A stretch of DNA of 64,000 bases from Neocallimastix lanati (nom. inval.) (GCA_016946835.1 JACVTC010000013.1:1185001-1249000); one strand, 5' to 3'; positions 11,755-23,517 are shown, numbered from the stretch's first letter. Numbers and translations are program-made. Notes: generated by a model not told the origin, from the sequence alone.

Positions 11755-11890
11755 GTGTGTACTACCTTAGTTTCAGCCCTCCCTCAGGGGCAGTGGGAAT
11801 ATTAAGGTAGTCACACACTTCCTTTTCTGTAAAGGCAGAATTGTCCCTTACTGAACGACCTTACTGAGTGTTTCAGTATTGGCGATCTAA
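11755..11890 (-). mobile_element. GC-rich hairpin patch, probable LINE 3'-end relic
   Basis: A 15-bp stem with one bulge joins 11755-11769 to 11803-11818, and a second perfect 7-bp inverted repeat pairs tactgaa (11849-11855) with ttcagta (11872-11878). The segment cttactgagtgtttcag (about 11861-11877) resembles the conserved LINE 3' coding end (cttactgcattttcagcg at 24.7 kb), and ccctcaggggcagtgg resembles ccttcagaggcattgg just below it. I therefore read it as an old minus-strand LINE 3' end; an independent structured RNA remains possible. Confidence 0.4.
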
Positions 11891-11895
11891 CATGC

Positions 11896-12745
11896 ATATT
11901 ATTGTTTCGTAATCTTTTGAAGCTTTGTTATTGTAATCTAACCCTTGAATGTTTAATTTTTAAATTATACCACGAAATAATTTATTCGTCATTGATAATA
12001 ATATACAAAAGACTTTTTTTTAATATTCCATTTGAAATGAATATTAAATTTACAATGTATTATCTATTAATCAATTTATATCTGAATTTCCATAGAAAAT
12101 ACATTTTTCTATTTTAATATCAAATTCAATTATTCTAAAAAAAAGATTATATTATCATCAAAGTTTCTTATCTAATTATTACCAATTTTTTAAAGCTATT
12201 TTTATAAAAGTTTTCATATTATATGTATATATTATTTTTTTGAATATATTTTTTTTTATTTAAAATCAATTAATTTTAAAATAATAATATACTTTATAGA
12301 TATTATTTATTATATTTAATGACTTATAGTAAACTAAAATGGAAGTTAAAATATTTATTTTTTAATATTATTTTATGGTTTTTATTTTTTTTTTTTATTT
12401 TTTTACAGTCAATTAGTATTTTATCAAGTTATTAATTACCTAATCTTTTCATATAAATATCCAAAAAAAGTTTTTTTTTGGTATGTTTCAAAATTGATTG
12501 GATAAAAATAGAGATTAAAAAAAAAAAAAAAAAAAAAAAGTTCATAAATACATTTTTATTTTCCAAAAATTTCTTTTAATTAAAGATAAAACTTTTTTTT
12601 TTTTTTTTTTCATTTAAATAAATAGAATATTAGATTTAAAAATAAATTAAAAAAAGAAGAAGAAAATAATTATCCGATTCTTTTGTCTTTAGGAGACTTT
12701 TCAAGATTCCTTAAATAAAGTTTAGATAGGAGTTTTCTATTCCTA
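11896..12745. other. A/T-rich intergenic DNA
   Basis: No credible gene. T-rich runs at 12381-12405 and 12593-12610. A short open frame at 11902-12117 has no recognisable features and is regarded as chance. Confidence 0.55.
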
Positions 12746-13035
12746 TAAAGGAAATTGATTTTTTTTTTTTTTTTTTTTTTTTTTATAGACTGAAGACTTT
12801 GGTCTTCCCCATATAGTAATATGGGTGTATGATTAACTGCCATACCGGTACGGCGTCGACGCTCTCAACTCCCCATAAGCAAAGAAACTCCATATAGAAG
12901 CACCCTACGCGATCCTCGAGGGAAAGCAGAGCCAACTATAGGTGGCGTCCTTGCCATCCCAGAGGAGCTGGACACTGTAAATCCTCTCAGACAAGGCTTA
13001 CGCAATGGGATTCTTATAGTGTAAAGGAAATTGAT
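12746..13035 (-). mobile_element. LINE fragment C: 5'-truncated insertion with poly(A) and 14-bp target-site duplication
   Basis: The body (12785-13021) sits next to a 25-nt T run (12760-12784), which is a poly(A) tail on the minus strand. Perfect direct repeats taaaggaaattgat flank the whole unit at 12746-12759 and 13022-13035. On the minus strand the body encodes GMARTPPIVGSAF...RRVLLYG, which lines up with the LINE tail domain (KTPFLVRSAALF...RQGLLF at 24.8 kb), followed in a shifted frame by the closing SVDA segment. Two short hairpins lie in the 3' region (gaagac/gtcttc and cccatat/atatggg). About 237 bases plus tail: a typical truncated LINE copy. Confidence 0.85.
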
Positions 13036-13860
13036 AAAAAAAAATAAATTCAAAAAAAATATTGATAAATTTATATATTTTTTAATTAATTTATTATTTA
13101 ATAAAGTTTAAAAGTTTATTTGAATAAATATTTTATACGTATATTATTAATATATTTTTATTTTATTTAATATTTATTTTATTTAATATTTATTTTATAT
13201 TATTTTTATATTTATTTTATTTTATATTTATTTTTTTATTTTATATTTATTTTATTTTATATTTGTATATGTATTTGTATTTGTATTTGTATTTGTTTTT
13301 GGATATTTCCTTTTCTTGTTTTTTTTTTTTTCTTTTTTTACTTTTAATTTCCTTCTTTGATTTTTTATTTATTATAAATATTTATAAAAAAATTTCTTTG
13401 TTGTATTTATTCAAATTTATATTGTTGTATATATATATAATTATATTAATTATCATATTAATATTTAAAATGATTCATATATACTAGTAAATGTTCTTCA
13501 TTTCATTATTTAATATATTATATTACACGTTATTATTGTTCAATAATATTAAAAAAAAAATATGAAATAAAAAAATATATAACCTAGATAACATTAATTA
13601 ATTTTATAATGAAGAATATATTAAGAAAAGAAAAATAATAAAAAAAAAAAGATTTTCAAAATTTAATTAAAAATAATATATAAAAAATTAAAATAGCCAT
13701 TATCACTTACCAATAATAACTAATAAATGGCAGTATATTAAAATAAGATATAATAAATAAAAAGTATAATGATTAAATAATAATGTTATTTATTTATTTA
13801 TCTATTTATTTAATAATTAAACATATATCAAATCTTTAACTTTTGAATGTATAATCAATA
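13036..13860. other. A/T desert
   Basis: TTTTA- and TTATT-type low-complexity sequence (13150-13300) and no supported gene. Confidence 0.55.
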
Positions 13861-13864
13861 ATCA

Positions 13865-14150
13865 ATAGAATAAATAATAGAAAATAATAAAATAAAATAA
13901 TTAAATAATAAAATAATAAAATAATAAAATAATAAATAATAAATAATAAATAATAAAATAATAAAATAATAAAATAATAAAATAATAAAATAATAAAATA
14001 ATAAAATAATAAAATAATAAAATAATAAAATAATAAAATAATAAAATAATAAAATAATAAAATAATAAAATAATAAAATAATAAAATAATAAATAATAAA
14101 TAATAATATATAATAATAATATATAATAATAATATATAATAATAATCAAT
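13865..14150. repeat. (ATAATAAA)n tandem array
   Basis: About 20 copies of an 8-mer ataataaa, flanked by (aataataatat)n variants at 14101-14150. A spurious Phe/Leu/Tyr-only open frame across it is only the repeat translated. Confidence 0.9.
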
Positions 14151-14159
14151 GAATAATCA

Positions 14160-14846
14160 ATAAATAATAACAAATAGAATTGTTCACAAATAATGAATAA
14201 TTAATTATAATGAATCATATAATGAATAATTTATGATAAACAATATTAATTATTCATTTATTAAAATACAATGTTTATAAGAAAAGTATTTATTTATAAT
14301 GTGACATGACAAATATTTGAAAAAGTATTCATTTATGATAGAAAAGAATTCATTTAACATAAAATAATTAACATTTCAGTCTGTTATACTTCATTGATAA
14401 TACAATTAGTATAATAATTATTTTTATTAAACGAATAGAATAAAATTTTTTTTCTATAATGATAAATTTTTATGAGATAATAATAATAAGTCTAACCCAT
14501 AATAATGCAATTTTTTTAACTTTAAAAACAAAAATTATTCAATAAAAGGGATTGTACATGTTAAGTCATTAAAATAATAATTAAAAGATATCTTTACTAA
14601 AAAATTAAAAATTTCAATTTTTATTGTAATTATTATTATATTTTTTTTTTTTTTTGTTTTTTTACTATAATTATTAATTTTTATTATTTAGGTTGGGTTT
14701 CTATTTTTTTATTTTTTTTTAAGTTTATATCAATTTATATTTTAATTAAAATTTTTGGGAAAATTATTAAAATTTTTAAATAATAAAAGTTTAAAATGCT
14801 TATTTCACTGGCCGTAATCTTTAATGGATTACGGCAAATTTCATAC

Positions 14847-14880
<34 letters not shown>

Positions 14881-15367
14881 TAATAAAATAAAATAAATAA
14901 AATAAAATAAAGAGAGATTATCTCTTTTTTGATTTAACTCTTTTTATATCCTCTAATATTTATTTACACATGGATGATGAATATGAATTATAATAGAATA
15001 AAAACATAAATAATTTTATTTTAAAAAAAAAAAACTTTGTTTTATTTTTTTTGTAAAGAAAATATATATCATCATATTTATGATAATAATAAAAAAATAA
15101 AATAAAATACGTTAACGGTCACTGATAATTACTTTTAATTCAAATTTCCACTAAAATATCTTTTTTAAGAAAAAAAAATAATTTAAAATAAAAGATGAAA
15201 ATAATAAATTTAATATTAATTAATTTTGAAAATAGTAAAATTATTTTCCTTATTAGTAAATATTTTATGATTAATATAAATGGAGAAAACAGTTAATAAA
15301 AGCAGTGTTTATGAAATATATATATATATGTGTAATATATAATATATTAAGAAAAACTGTTAAATAT

Positions 15368-15404
<37 letters not shown>

Positions 15405-15777
15405 TATGAATAAAAATAGTGAAATTATTATTATCTACAAACGTTGAATTTAGTTATTTTCCTTATTATTATTATATCAAGATAATATTATAATTAATAT
15501 TGAGAATATTTGTAAATATGTCATCATCTCATAGGCCAAATCATATATGATTTTTTTTTTTTTTTTTTTTTTATTATTTGAATAATAAAATAAATTTTCA
15601 ACATTAATTATGTATATATCTTATCCATCTTTATAATAATTTTAATAAAAAAATTAAAATAATAAATGAAAAAATAAAACACTTTTTTATCTACATTTAA
15701 TTTCTTTATTAATATTTGAGGAAATTTTTTTTTTTAATAAAAGAATTATACTTTATATAATATTATAATATTTAATA

Positions 15778-15827
<50 letters not shown>

Positions 15828-15873
15828 CAAATGATAAAAGAAATATATTTTATGAAATATTATAATATTTAAT

Positions 15874-15937
<64 letters not shown>

Positions 15938-16095
15938 AATCGTATTAATTTTAATTAAATTATAAATAAAAATAATTATTGTTTTAATAATTTAAATATA
16001 TGAAAAAATAAAAAAAAGGTAAAAGTTAGTTTAAATAAAATTATTAGTTGTATTTTTATTATGAAATATAATATATATATATATATATTATATTT
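14160..16095. other. A/T desert with long T runs
   Basis: No gene seen. Homopolymer T runs at about 15371-15403, 15551-15572, 15801-15827 and 15881-15933 (about 53 nt). One GC-rich hairpin is listed separately. Confidence 0.55.
14811..14835. other. Isolated 10-bp hairpin
   Basis: gccgtaatct / ggattacggc forms nine Watson-Crick pairs plus one G-U pair around a five-base loop. It is conspicuous because its surroundings are almost free of G and C. It could act as a transcript hairpin; no run of adjoining motifs supports a specific role. Confidence 0.4.
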
Positions 16096-17118
16096 CACAA
16101 TGTTAATCATAATTTTAAGATACGAAATTATGATCTTCATTGGTTGCCCTAGTCCTGCTGGCCTGTCTTACTGTTTCTTCAGCATTGACGCTCTTGGTAG
16201 TAGTAGTAGTAGTACGATTCGATTTGAACCTATTGAACAAAGACCATTGCTGGCCAATAGCAATAGGTATAATCGATTGAAGAAGAGCCGCAGTAACCAC
16301 CAAGAATGGAGTATCAGAATAAGCACCTGATTTCATCTGGCACTTAAATAGATCCTTCCATTCCCTTGTACTGTTATTAATACTTCGACCTCCAAGAAGG
16401 AAATTAAACACTTTTTCACACACACTAGAATCAACATACACATTATTTTCAATACTATTACTAACATTACTAATAATACTATTACTAATATTACTATAAC
16501 TATTATTACTATTACTATTATTACTATAACTATTATTACTATTACTATTATTACTATAACTATTATTACAATTACTATTATTACAATTACTATTATTACT
16601 ATTACTATTATTACTGTTGCTATTATCATTATTACTATTAACAATATCATTTGTTAGGTTGCCACGGTTAAAAGCATTATATAAAAATAAAATTTTATCA
16701 ATAACTTTTCTATGAATATGAATGAAAAATGGACAATCAATTAACCAATGCCTTATCCATTGTTTATTATTTTTACAACAGGGACAAAAATTAGGACACA
16801 CTTTGATTCTATTATTTTTGCAGCTTTAGCAATTCTAGCATCTAATCTATATCCGCTTCGTTCTCTCAATAGCCAATAGAAACCATATGAAAGATCAGGA
16901 TATTCATAACAAAGTTTTATAAAATTTGGATGTTTCTTCGAATATGGTTTTGTCATAAAATTCAGCTTTTAATAGAATTGATTTTCATATCTCTTTTCCA
17001 ATAAAAAATCCTTGGTTTTACTATCGTTATTACCTCTTTTCTCTAGTTTATGTTTAAGAGTTCTACTTTTCTTTCGTCCATGTATATTTTCTAGATTTTG
17101 GAATATTATTAACATAAT
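16096..17118 (-). mobile_element. LINE fragment D: zinc knuckle and tail domain, nearly open
   Basis: Minus strand. From 17118 down: NNIP..TWTKE and RTLKHKLEKR (post-RT region, frameshifted), YPDLSYGFYWLLRERSGYRL (16850-16910), then after one frameshift near 16795 an open frame down to 16115. That frame has the knuckle CPNFCPCCx8HWLIDC, an Asn/Ser linker made of a (NNSNSNNS)-type microsatellite (about 16445-16640), FNFLLGGRSI, TPFLVVTAALLQSIIP and the closing SVNAEETVRQASR. The last 380 bases are almost identical to fragment E. The relatively intact frame suggests a younger copy than A, B or K. The 5' part (endonuclease, RT) is absent. Confidence 0.85.
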
Positions 17119-17231
17119 TTTATAATATATAATATTTTTATTTCATGTATTTTATTTGTTATTTTTTTTCATTTAAATCATGTAATTTTATTATTATTAT
17201 TATTATAAATTAAATAAAGTTATTCTCTAAG

Positions 17232-17270
<39 letters not shown>
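17119..17270 (+). mobile_element. LINE fragment F: 3' UTR with poly(A) tail
   Basis: The sequence 17115-17232 is the reverse complement, with few changes, of 3855-3960, the presumed 3' UTR of LINE B. Here it is in sense orientation and ends in about 36 A residues (17235-17270), a retrotransposed poly(A) tail. It abuts fragment D, which faces the other way, at about 17118. Confidence 0.7.
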
Positions 17271-17272
<2 letters not shown>

Positions 17273-17451
17273 ATTTGATGTTTATTAACCTCCATTATTG
17301 ATTAGTAAAATTTATTATTAAAATTATAATATTCGTATTACAATTAAAATAATAATAATTTTAATTCCTAAAATTTACAAAAGAGTCCTCCATTTCTAAT
17401 ATATATAATTTAATCTATTGATAAGAAATAGGTAATATATTAATTATATAT

Positions 17452-17461
17452 TCTAATATAT

Positions 17462-17509
<48 letters not shown>

Positions 17510-18114
17510 GGCAGCAAACTTGTTTCATCTTTATTAATTAAATATTTGATAAAATACATGTAATAAAATAATAAAAAAAAAAAAAGATAAAAAAATAAAC
17601 AAAAAATAAAACACAACACAAAATAAAAATAAAATAATGGTATAATATATTCTAGTTTCATTTAATTAATATTTGTAAGACTTCACAAGGGCATTATTAT
17701 ACTGAAGTATAATAATTAACTTTGACTTCGCAATGTTAATCATAATTTTAAGATACAAAATTATGATCTTCATTGGTTGCGCTAGCCCTGCTGGCCTGTC
17801 TTACTGTTTCTTCAGCATTGACGCTCTTGGTAGTAGTAGTACGATTCGATTTGAACCTATTGAATAAAGACCATTGCTGGCCAATAGCAATAGGTATAAT
17901 CGATTGGAGAAGTGCCGCAGTAACCACTAAGAACGGAGTATCAGAATAAGCACCTGATTTCATCTGGCACTTAAATAGATCCTTCCATTCCCTTGTACTG
18001 TTATTAATACTTCGACCTCCAAGAAGGAAATTAAACACTTTTTCACACACACTAGAATCAATATACACATTATTTTCAATACTATTACTAACATTACTAA
18101 ATCTAATATATAGA
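17452..18114 (-). mobile_element. LINE fragment E: 5'-truncated copy with 42-nt poly(A) and 13-bp target-site duplication
   Basis: Perfect direct repeats tctaatatataga lie at 17452-17464 and 18102-18114. Between them, minus strand, is a 5'-truncated LINE: tail domain coding from about 18098 to a stop at 17748 (LLGGRSINNST, TPFLVVTAALLQSIIP, SVNAEETVRQASR), a 3' UTR (17507-17747) and a 42-nt T run at 17465-17506 that is the poly(A) tail. The coding part is nearly identical to D (16096-16480), differing in a few bases and in the number of GTA repeats near 17832. Clean ends and high identity indicate recent retrotransposition. Confidence 0.92.
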
Positions 18115-18399
18115 ACTATATAAATTTTTTATGAATAAAAGTATTATAATTATTATAATTATAATAATATATATTGAAATAAAATAAAATAAAATAATTA
18201 TTATCAAAAAGATATAAATTTAATATTTAATAATTATTATTAAATATACAAATATGTTACTACACATATTTGTTTTATATCAAAACTTAATTATTAAATT
18301 TAACTATTTTAGTAGAAAACTATTTTAAATAAACTTTGTTCATTAAAACGTATATATATATAATAATTTAATTCATTATTATATATATAAAAGGTATTG

Positions 18400-18439
<40 letters not shown>

Positions 18440-18891
18440 ACGTATTTTGTTAATGATGATACTTCATAATTTATATATTTTTCAGTATCACTATAAAGAA
18501 TATAGAAGGAATTAAATATTTTTACTACATTTTTATTACATGCATAAAGTATTTCAAAAATTATTTCTATTAATAAATTAAAAATGAAATAATCTTTATA
18601 TAATCTATACATATGAAAATATTCTTTTATAATAAAAATTTATAATAATACTTTTTATTATTTTTTATTTAAATTTTTTATTTTGATTTTCTTATTTTAT
18701 TATATATAGATTTATATCTATTTTATTTTATTTTATTTTATTTTTATTTCTATTTTATTTTCTTAATCTTATTTTTTATTTTTTATTTTTTATTTTTATT
18801 TTATTTTTATTTTTATTTTATTTTCTTAATCTTATTTTTTATTTTTATTTTATTTTTATTTTTATTTTATTTTCTTAATCTTATTTTTTTA

Positions 18892-18922
<31 letters not shown>

Positions 18923-18942
18923 ATTTTATTAAAAGTTTCATT
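18115..18942. other. A/T desert with (TTTTA)n-like repeats
   Basis: A 32-nt T run (about 18401-18432) and an imperfect TTTTA/TTATTTTTATT array at 18715-18935, immediately downstream of the metallopeptidase stop. No gene recognised. Confidence 0.6.
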
Positions 18943-21900
18943 TTACCACATTAAACATTTATTTTTTGGATTCATTGGTGAACCAGTTGGACAATTAAAT
19001 GCTTTTGCAAAATCTTTAGAATTTGAAAGTACAATATTAACACGAGCTTCACCTGGAGCATGAGCATTTAAATCTAAAACATATTCATCTCCTATAGAAC
19101 AACGAGATTGACCGTAAGCAATATAAAACAATTGGTCTAATGTATATTTTGAAAGGCCTGGAAGTTTTTTATTATTTTGAGATGCTTTTTCTGGGTTCTT
19201 TAAAATAGATTTTTTCCATGCTTCATATCCTCTACTTAATCCACCATTATCAGCAATATTTTCATCAAGTGTTAACTATTTTTTTTTTTTTTTTAAATAT
19301 ATATATATATATATATATATTATTATTATTATTATTATTATTATAATTATTTTTTTATTAGTAATATTTTTATATATATAAAAGAGAAAAACCCTTATAT
19401 ATTTACCTCTCCATCAATAAAATATTTTTTATTATTGATTGAAAATGAAAAATCATTATATCTTGATATATTTATTATCATAAAAATTTAGTTTAATTTT
19501 TAATAATCAAAAGCCGTAAAAAACAATAAATATAATTTATAAAAATAATTTATAAAAATAACATTTACTGATCAATAAAACATTGAGATAATTCCTTAAA
19601 GTCTTTATCATCATCATCTGTCCACTTTATTTAAATCAATAATAATAATATATATATGTTTTAATTATTTAAAGAAATTTATTGTAAATTAATTATTATT
19701 ATTCGCATAATTTATTATTATAATTGTTATTAGTATTTCCTATTAATCTTATTATTATTATTAATATATATATATTATATATACCCAATTATTTTTATTT
19801 CCATCACTATCATATAATCTTCCAGTATTATCAAATGCATGAGTTACTTCATGACTGATTATGGTTCCAAAATAGCCATAATTTAAATAATCTGAACCAG
19901 AAATACCATAATAAGGCAAACGTAAATAAGCAGCAGGTATGTATATTTCATTTAACGAAGGAACATACAATGCATTAACCATCTTTTTATTTACAGAGGT
20001 ATAATAATTATATTATAATATAATATATAACATTATAATATTTTAGTATTTATATTATTACAATAATTGGAATTATTAATTTAAACTTAATTAATATCAA
20101 TTAATATTAAAATTACCAAAGGATCTACACTTTCTGTTTCACTGAGATATATGAATTGATTGTCATTTTTTGTTAATAAATAATAAGTGAAATAATCTTT
20201 AATATCTATATATTTGTATTTTTCATAGATTATTTTTGGATTATTGAAAATTTCTGGATATTCAATGATATCTTTCATTTTTGATAATTTTTCAATTACT
20301 TTTTGCTTTGTTTCTTCGTCAAGCCATTCTATCATTGAAATTCTATCAAACATAGATTCTTTAATATTTTCAATTATCTGTTTAGTTTTATTTTTTATAT
20401 TTTCTGATAATTTATGGTCAACATAATACTTTGTAAGAGCTATTGGCATATGTTGTTTAACCATATCTATACATTCTATTTTGTCATAATTTATATCATC
20501 TTTACTATTATATATATCTGAAGAAGGTTCATTAAATTCTTCATTGCGATATTCTTCGTCATAATATATATTTGAAGGATATTCTTCACCATATATATCT
20601 GAAGAATATTCATTATATCCTTCATTAGGATATTCTTCATCATAATATATATTTGAAGGATATTCATTATTTTCATAATATCCTTCACTAGGATATTCTC
20701 CACCATATATATCTGAAGAATATATTATTTTCAAAATAATCAGATGGATAATCAAAAGAATTATTGTTATAATTTTTTTTTTTTTATTATACAAAAATAT
20801 TAATTAAATTATTTTAGCCTTTTAAGCTTTATAAATATTCATTTTAATGAAATTAATAATACAAAATAAAACAAACAAACATACAAACAAACAAACAAAA
20901 AAAAAAAAAAAAAAAAAAAAGCATACCTTTATTTCTATAATAATAATCCTCAATTTCAGAAAAGGCATTATTAATGTCTCTTGAAACATTTTTTAATGAA
21001 ATCAAGGTTAACCTGAATTATAAAATACAATCAATAATTTTATGTGAATATAATATAAAAATATTTAATGAAAATAATATATTTAATTGAAACTGTTTTT
21101 TTTTTTTTTTTTTTTTTTTATATTTGCTTATATATTTACCATTCCATGTAAGTTGCTAATCCTTTAATATCCGTTTCATTAAAAATATTGTTCACAATTG
21201 CAAGAGCATCAGCAAACACATCATAAACTATTAGAGTATCAAAATTAACATTTTCAATATCATAAAATTCAAGTATTTTCTTTAAATATAATTTCCAGTC
21301 AATAAATGGATACTTTTTATTCAGTGCATCTAATTGAATTTCATCAATTCCTTCATTCTGATTAAAGAAATTGAGATTAGTATATTTATTATTGCATATT
21401 TTAAGTGTTTCGGTTAACTTTCTATTTGATCATAATATATATATATATATATATATAAATATAAATATTATTATTATTATTATTATTATATAAATGATAA
21501 TGAATTAAAATATTTTATTATAATATTATTGAAATTAATTATTTGAATTTATTATTCATACAAATTATTAAATTTTTGTTCAATTTCATAAATAGTTTCA
21601 ACTTTTTCTTCAATATCTTTTTCATTATGATTAACAACATTTAAAATATTTTTAATAAATTCTTTAAAATGAATAGTCATTTCTGGCATTGTTTCTGTAT
21701 GGGAAAGATAAGAAGATACAGTTATTATATCTCTATTATATTGTAATTGTGATATTAAAAATTTTTGATCATAATTATTTTGAAATTGATAATATTTAAA
21801 ATCAAGAAAAGGGAAACCAGTATTTCGTAATTTTGCCAGTAAATTTGTGAATATATCTGTTTTATTTTCACCTTTCATTTCATATATATTTAATTTTCTA

Positions 21901-22947
21901 ATAAATTCAGATAAATAATCATTTCCAACCATTTCTTCCTCAGGAGGGTTCAAACAAAAGTCATAAATATTCTTTAAATTATTAAATGCTTTTTCATCGT
22001 ATTCCTGATCTTCTTTACTTAGTCTCTCATTGACTTTGTAGTCATTTGAAAGTAGTTCAATTATTTCTTTCTAAAATCGATTAAAAGAATTATAAATAAA
22101 ACATTTTATGAAATATTTATATATAATAAACAATAACAATTATAATTATAATAGTAATAAAATTATTAATTATTAGTAAAAATTAAATAAATAATTAATA
22201 ATAATACTAATAATTTAATAATTACAGTACATCTACTATGTTCTTTTGTTCTCTTAGCATATCGTTATAATTTATGCCCTTTTTCTTTTTTTGGTTATTC
22301 TTAAAGTAATAACATATATATATATATTTTTTATATCATTGTATTAATTAGTTATTAACACATTATGAGTTAAATATTAAAACACCATTTTTAACTATTT
22401 ATATTTATATTTACTTACAATCCAACCTCCACAAGTGAATTGATAAAAGTCTTCACAAGGATTAACTGAAGAATCCATATTACTTAAAATATATTTTGAA
22501 GTTTCAAAACAATCATCTGTTAAACACTATAATTCAAATCAAAAAATTTTAAAGGTAAATAAAAAATTATTCATTTATTTACTTATAAATTAATTATTTT
22601 ATACTATTACTATTATTTGATTCTATTTATTATCACGTTATATATTTATAATTCTATATTTATTATTGTTTATTATCTTATTTAATCTATAAAATATATT
22701 ATATATATATATTTACTTCTTCAAAATTGGATTTTATAATATCAGTTTCAATATTTTCATCATCAGTAAACTCATCATAAACTTCAATATTTTTATCATT
22801 TAGGTCAACTTCTACTGATGAATCTAACATATCTTCTGAATCACTTTCAATTAAAAGAGTTGAAGCTCCTTTATTTACTGGTATTGAAAAAACCTCATGA
22901 TTCCAGAAAATAAATGTTAAAGTAAAACTTAATTTTTTAATATTCAT
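18943..22947 (-). CDS. M13 family (neprilysin-like) zinc metallopeptidase, 11 exons, 840 aa
   Basis: Exons (minus): 22947-22717, 22526-22419, 22299-22231, 22070-21562, 21421-21140, 21012-20927, 20712-20117, 19982-19785, 19624-19569, 19461-19407, 19275-18943. All joins keep frame with GT...AG ends and sum to 2523 nt; the exon 3 donor (GTACTG) and the exon 7-8 join are the least certain. A short hydrophobic start (about 1-22) suggests secretion, followed by an acidic stretch. Exon 2 has the M13 N-terminal block DSSVNPCEDFYQFTCGGW. The catalytic core is NALY and HEVTH (about 671-675), and ENIADNGG gives the third zinc ligand (E about 735). HAPGEARVN (substrate-binding His and Arg) follows, and the end CLMW matches the family's C-x-x-W terminus. 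Thus all catalytic residues are present. Odd: exon 7 begins with tandem DIYGGEYPS/NIYYDEEYP repeats not found in the family. M13 enzymes cleave peptides at hydrophobic residues outside the cell. Confidence 0.9.
20490..20712 (-). repeat. In-frame repeat inside the M13 gene
   Basis: The first part of exon 7 encodes alternating SSDIYGEEYPS and NIYYDEEYPNEGY units (about 4-5 imperfect copies, mixed 33-45 bp), rich in Tyr, Glu, Asp and Ser. It lies between conserved M13 segments and probably forms an exposed acidic loop. Confidence 0.8.
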
Positions 22948-23486
22948 TTTTTTTTTTTTTTTTATTATTTTATAAATAATAATTATTTAAAAATAAAATT
23001 AGTAATTATTATTTATTATTTATTTTTATTTGTACTTTTGTTATTGCTATTTTTGTACTATTTTTTTTTTTTTTCTTTATTATTATTATTATTGTTTGAT
23101 TAACTGCTTTTCGTTTTATTTTGTTTTATACTTTTTTAAATAAAAAAGGAGAAAGAAAAAAAAAAAAATTATTTAAATAAAAATATAAAGAAATAAGAAT
23201 ATTCTTTTATTCTTTTATTAAGCTAAGTAATAAGAATTTAATAAAAATCACCAAAGTATAAAAATATTAATGAAAATTTTATATTAAAAATTTCAATAAA
23301 CAATAATAAATTTTAATAATTAATTTTAATTGTTTTAATTTATCTTTTATTTTTTTTACTTATTTAAAAAAGAATTTTCTTTTATTCTTTTCTTTTTTTT
23401 TTTTTTATTATTAGTAAAATGTAATATATTATCAAATAAAATTTTCATTCATTTATACATATATTAATAGTAAAGTTTTTTCTATA

Positions 23487-23510
<24 letters not shown>
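22948..23510. other. Intergenic region upstream of the M13 gene
   Basis: A/T-rich, with T runs at 22951-22963 and 23393-23406 and a (TA)n tract at 23484-23509. Presumably holds the promoter of the minus-strand peptidase, but no defined motif can be supported. Confidence 0.5.

Positions 23511-23517
<7 letters not shown>

Noticed and set aside
13901-14173. Minus-strand 90-codon frame of Phe, Ile, Leu and Tyr
   Set aside because: Translation of the ATAATAAA array; no gene-like composition.
18379-18612. 77-codon minus-strand frame ending in poly-Lys
   Set aside because: The Lys run comes from the T homopolymer, and no motif or splice context supports a gene.
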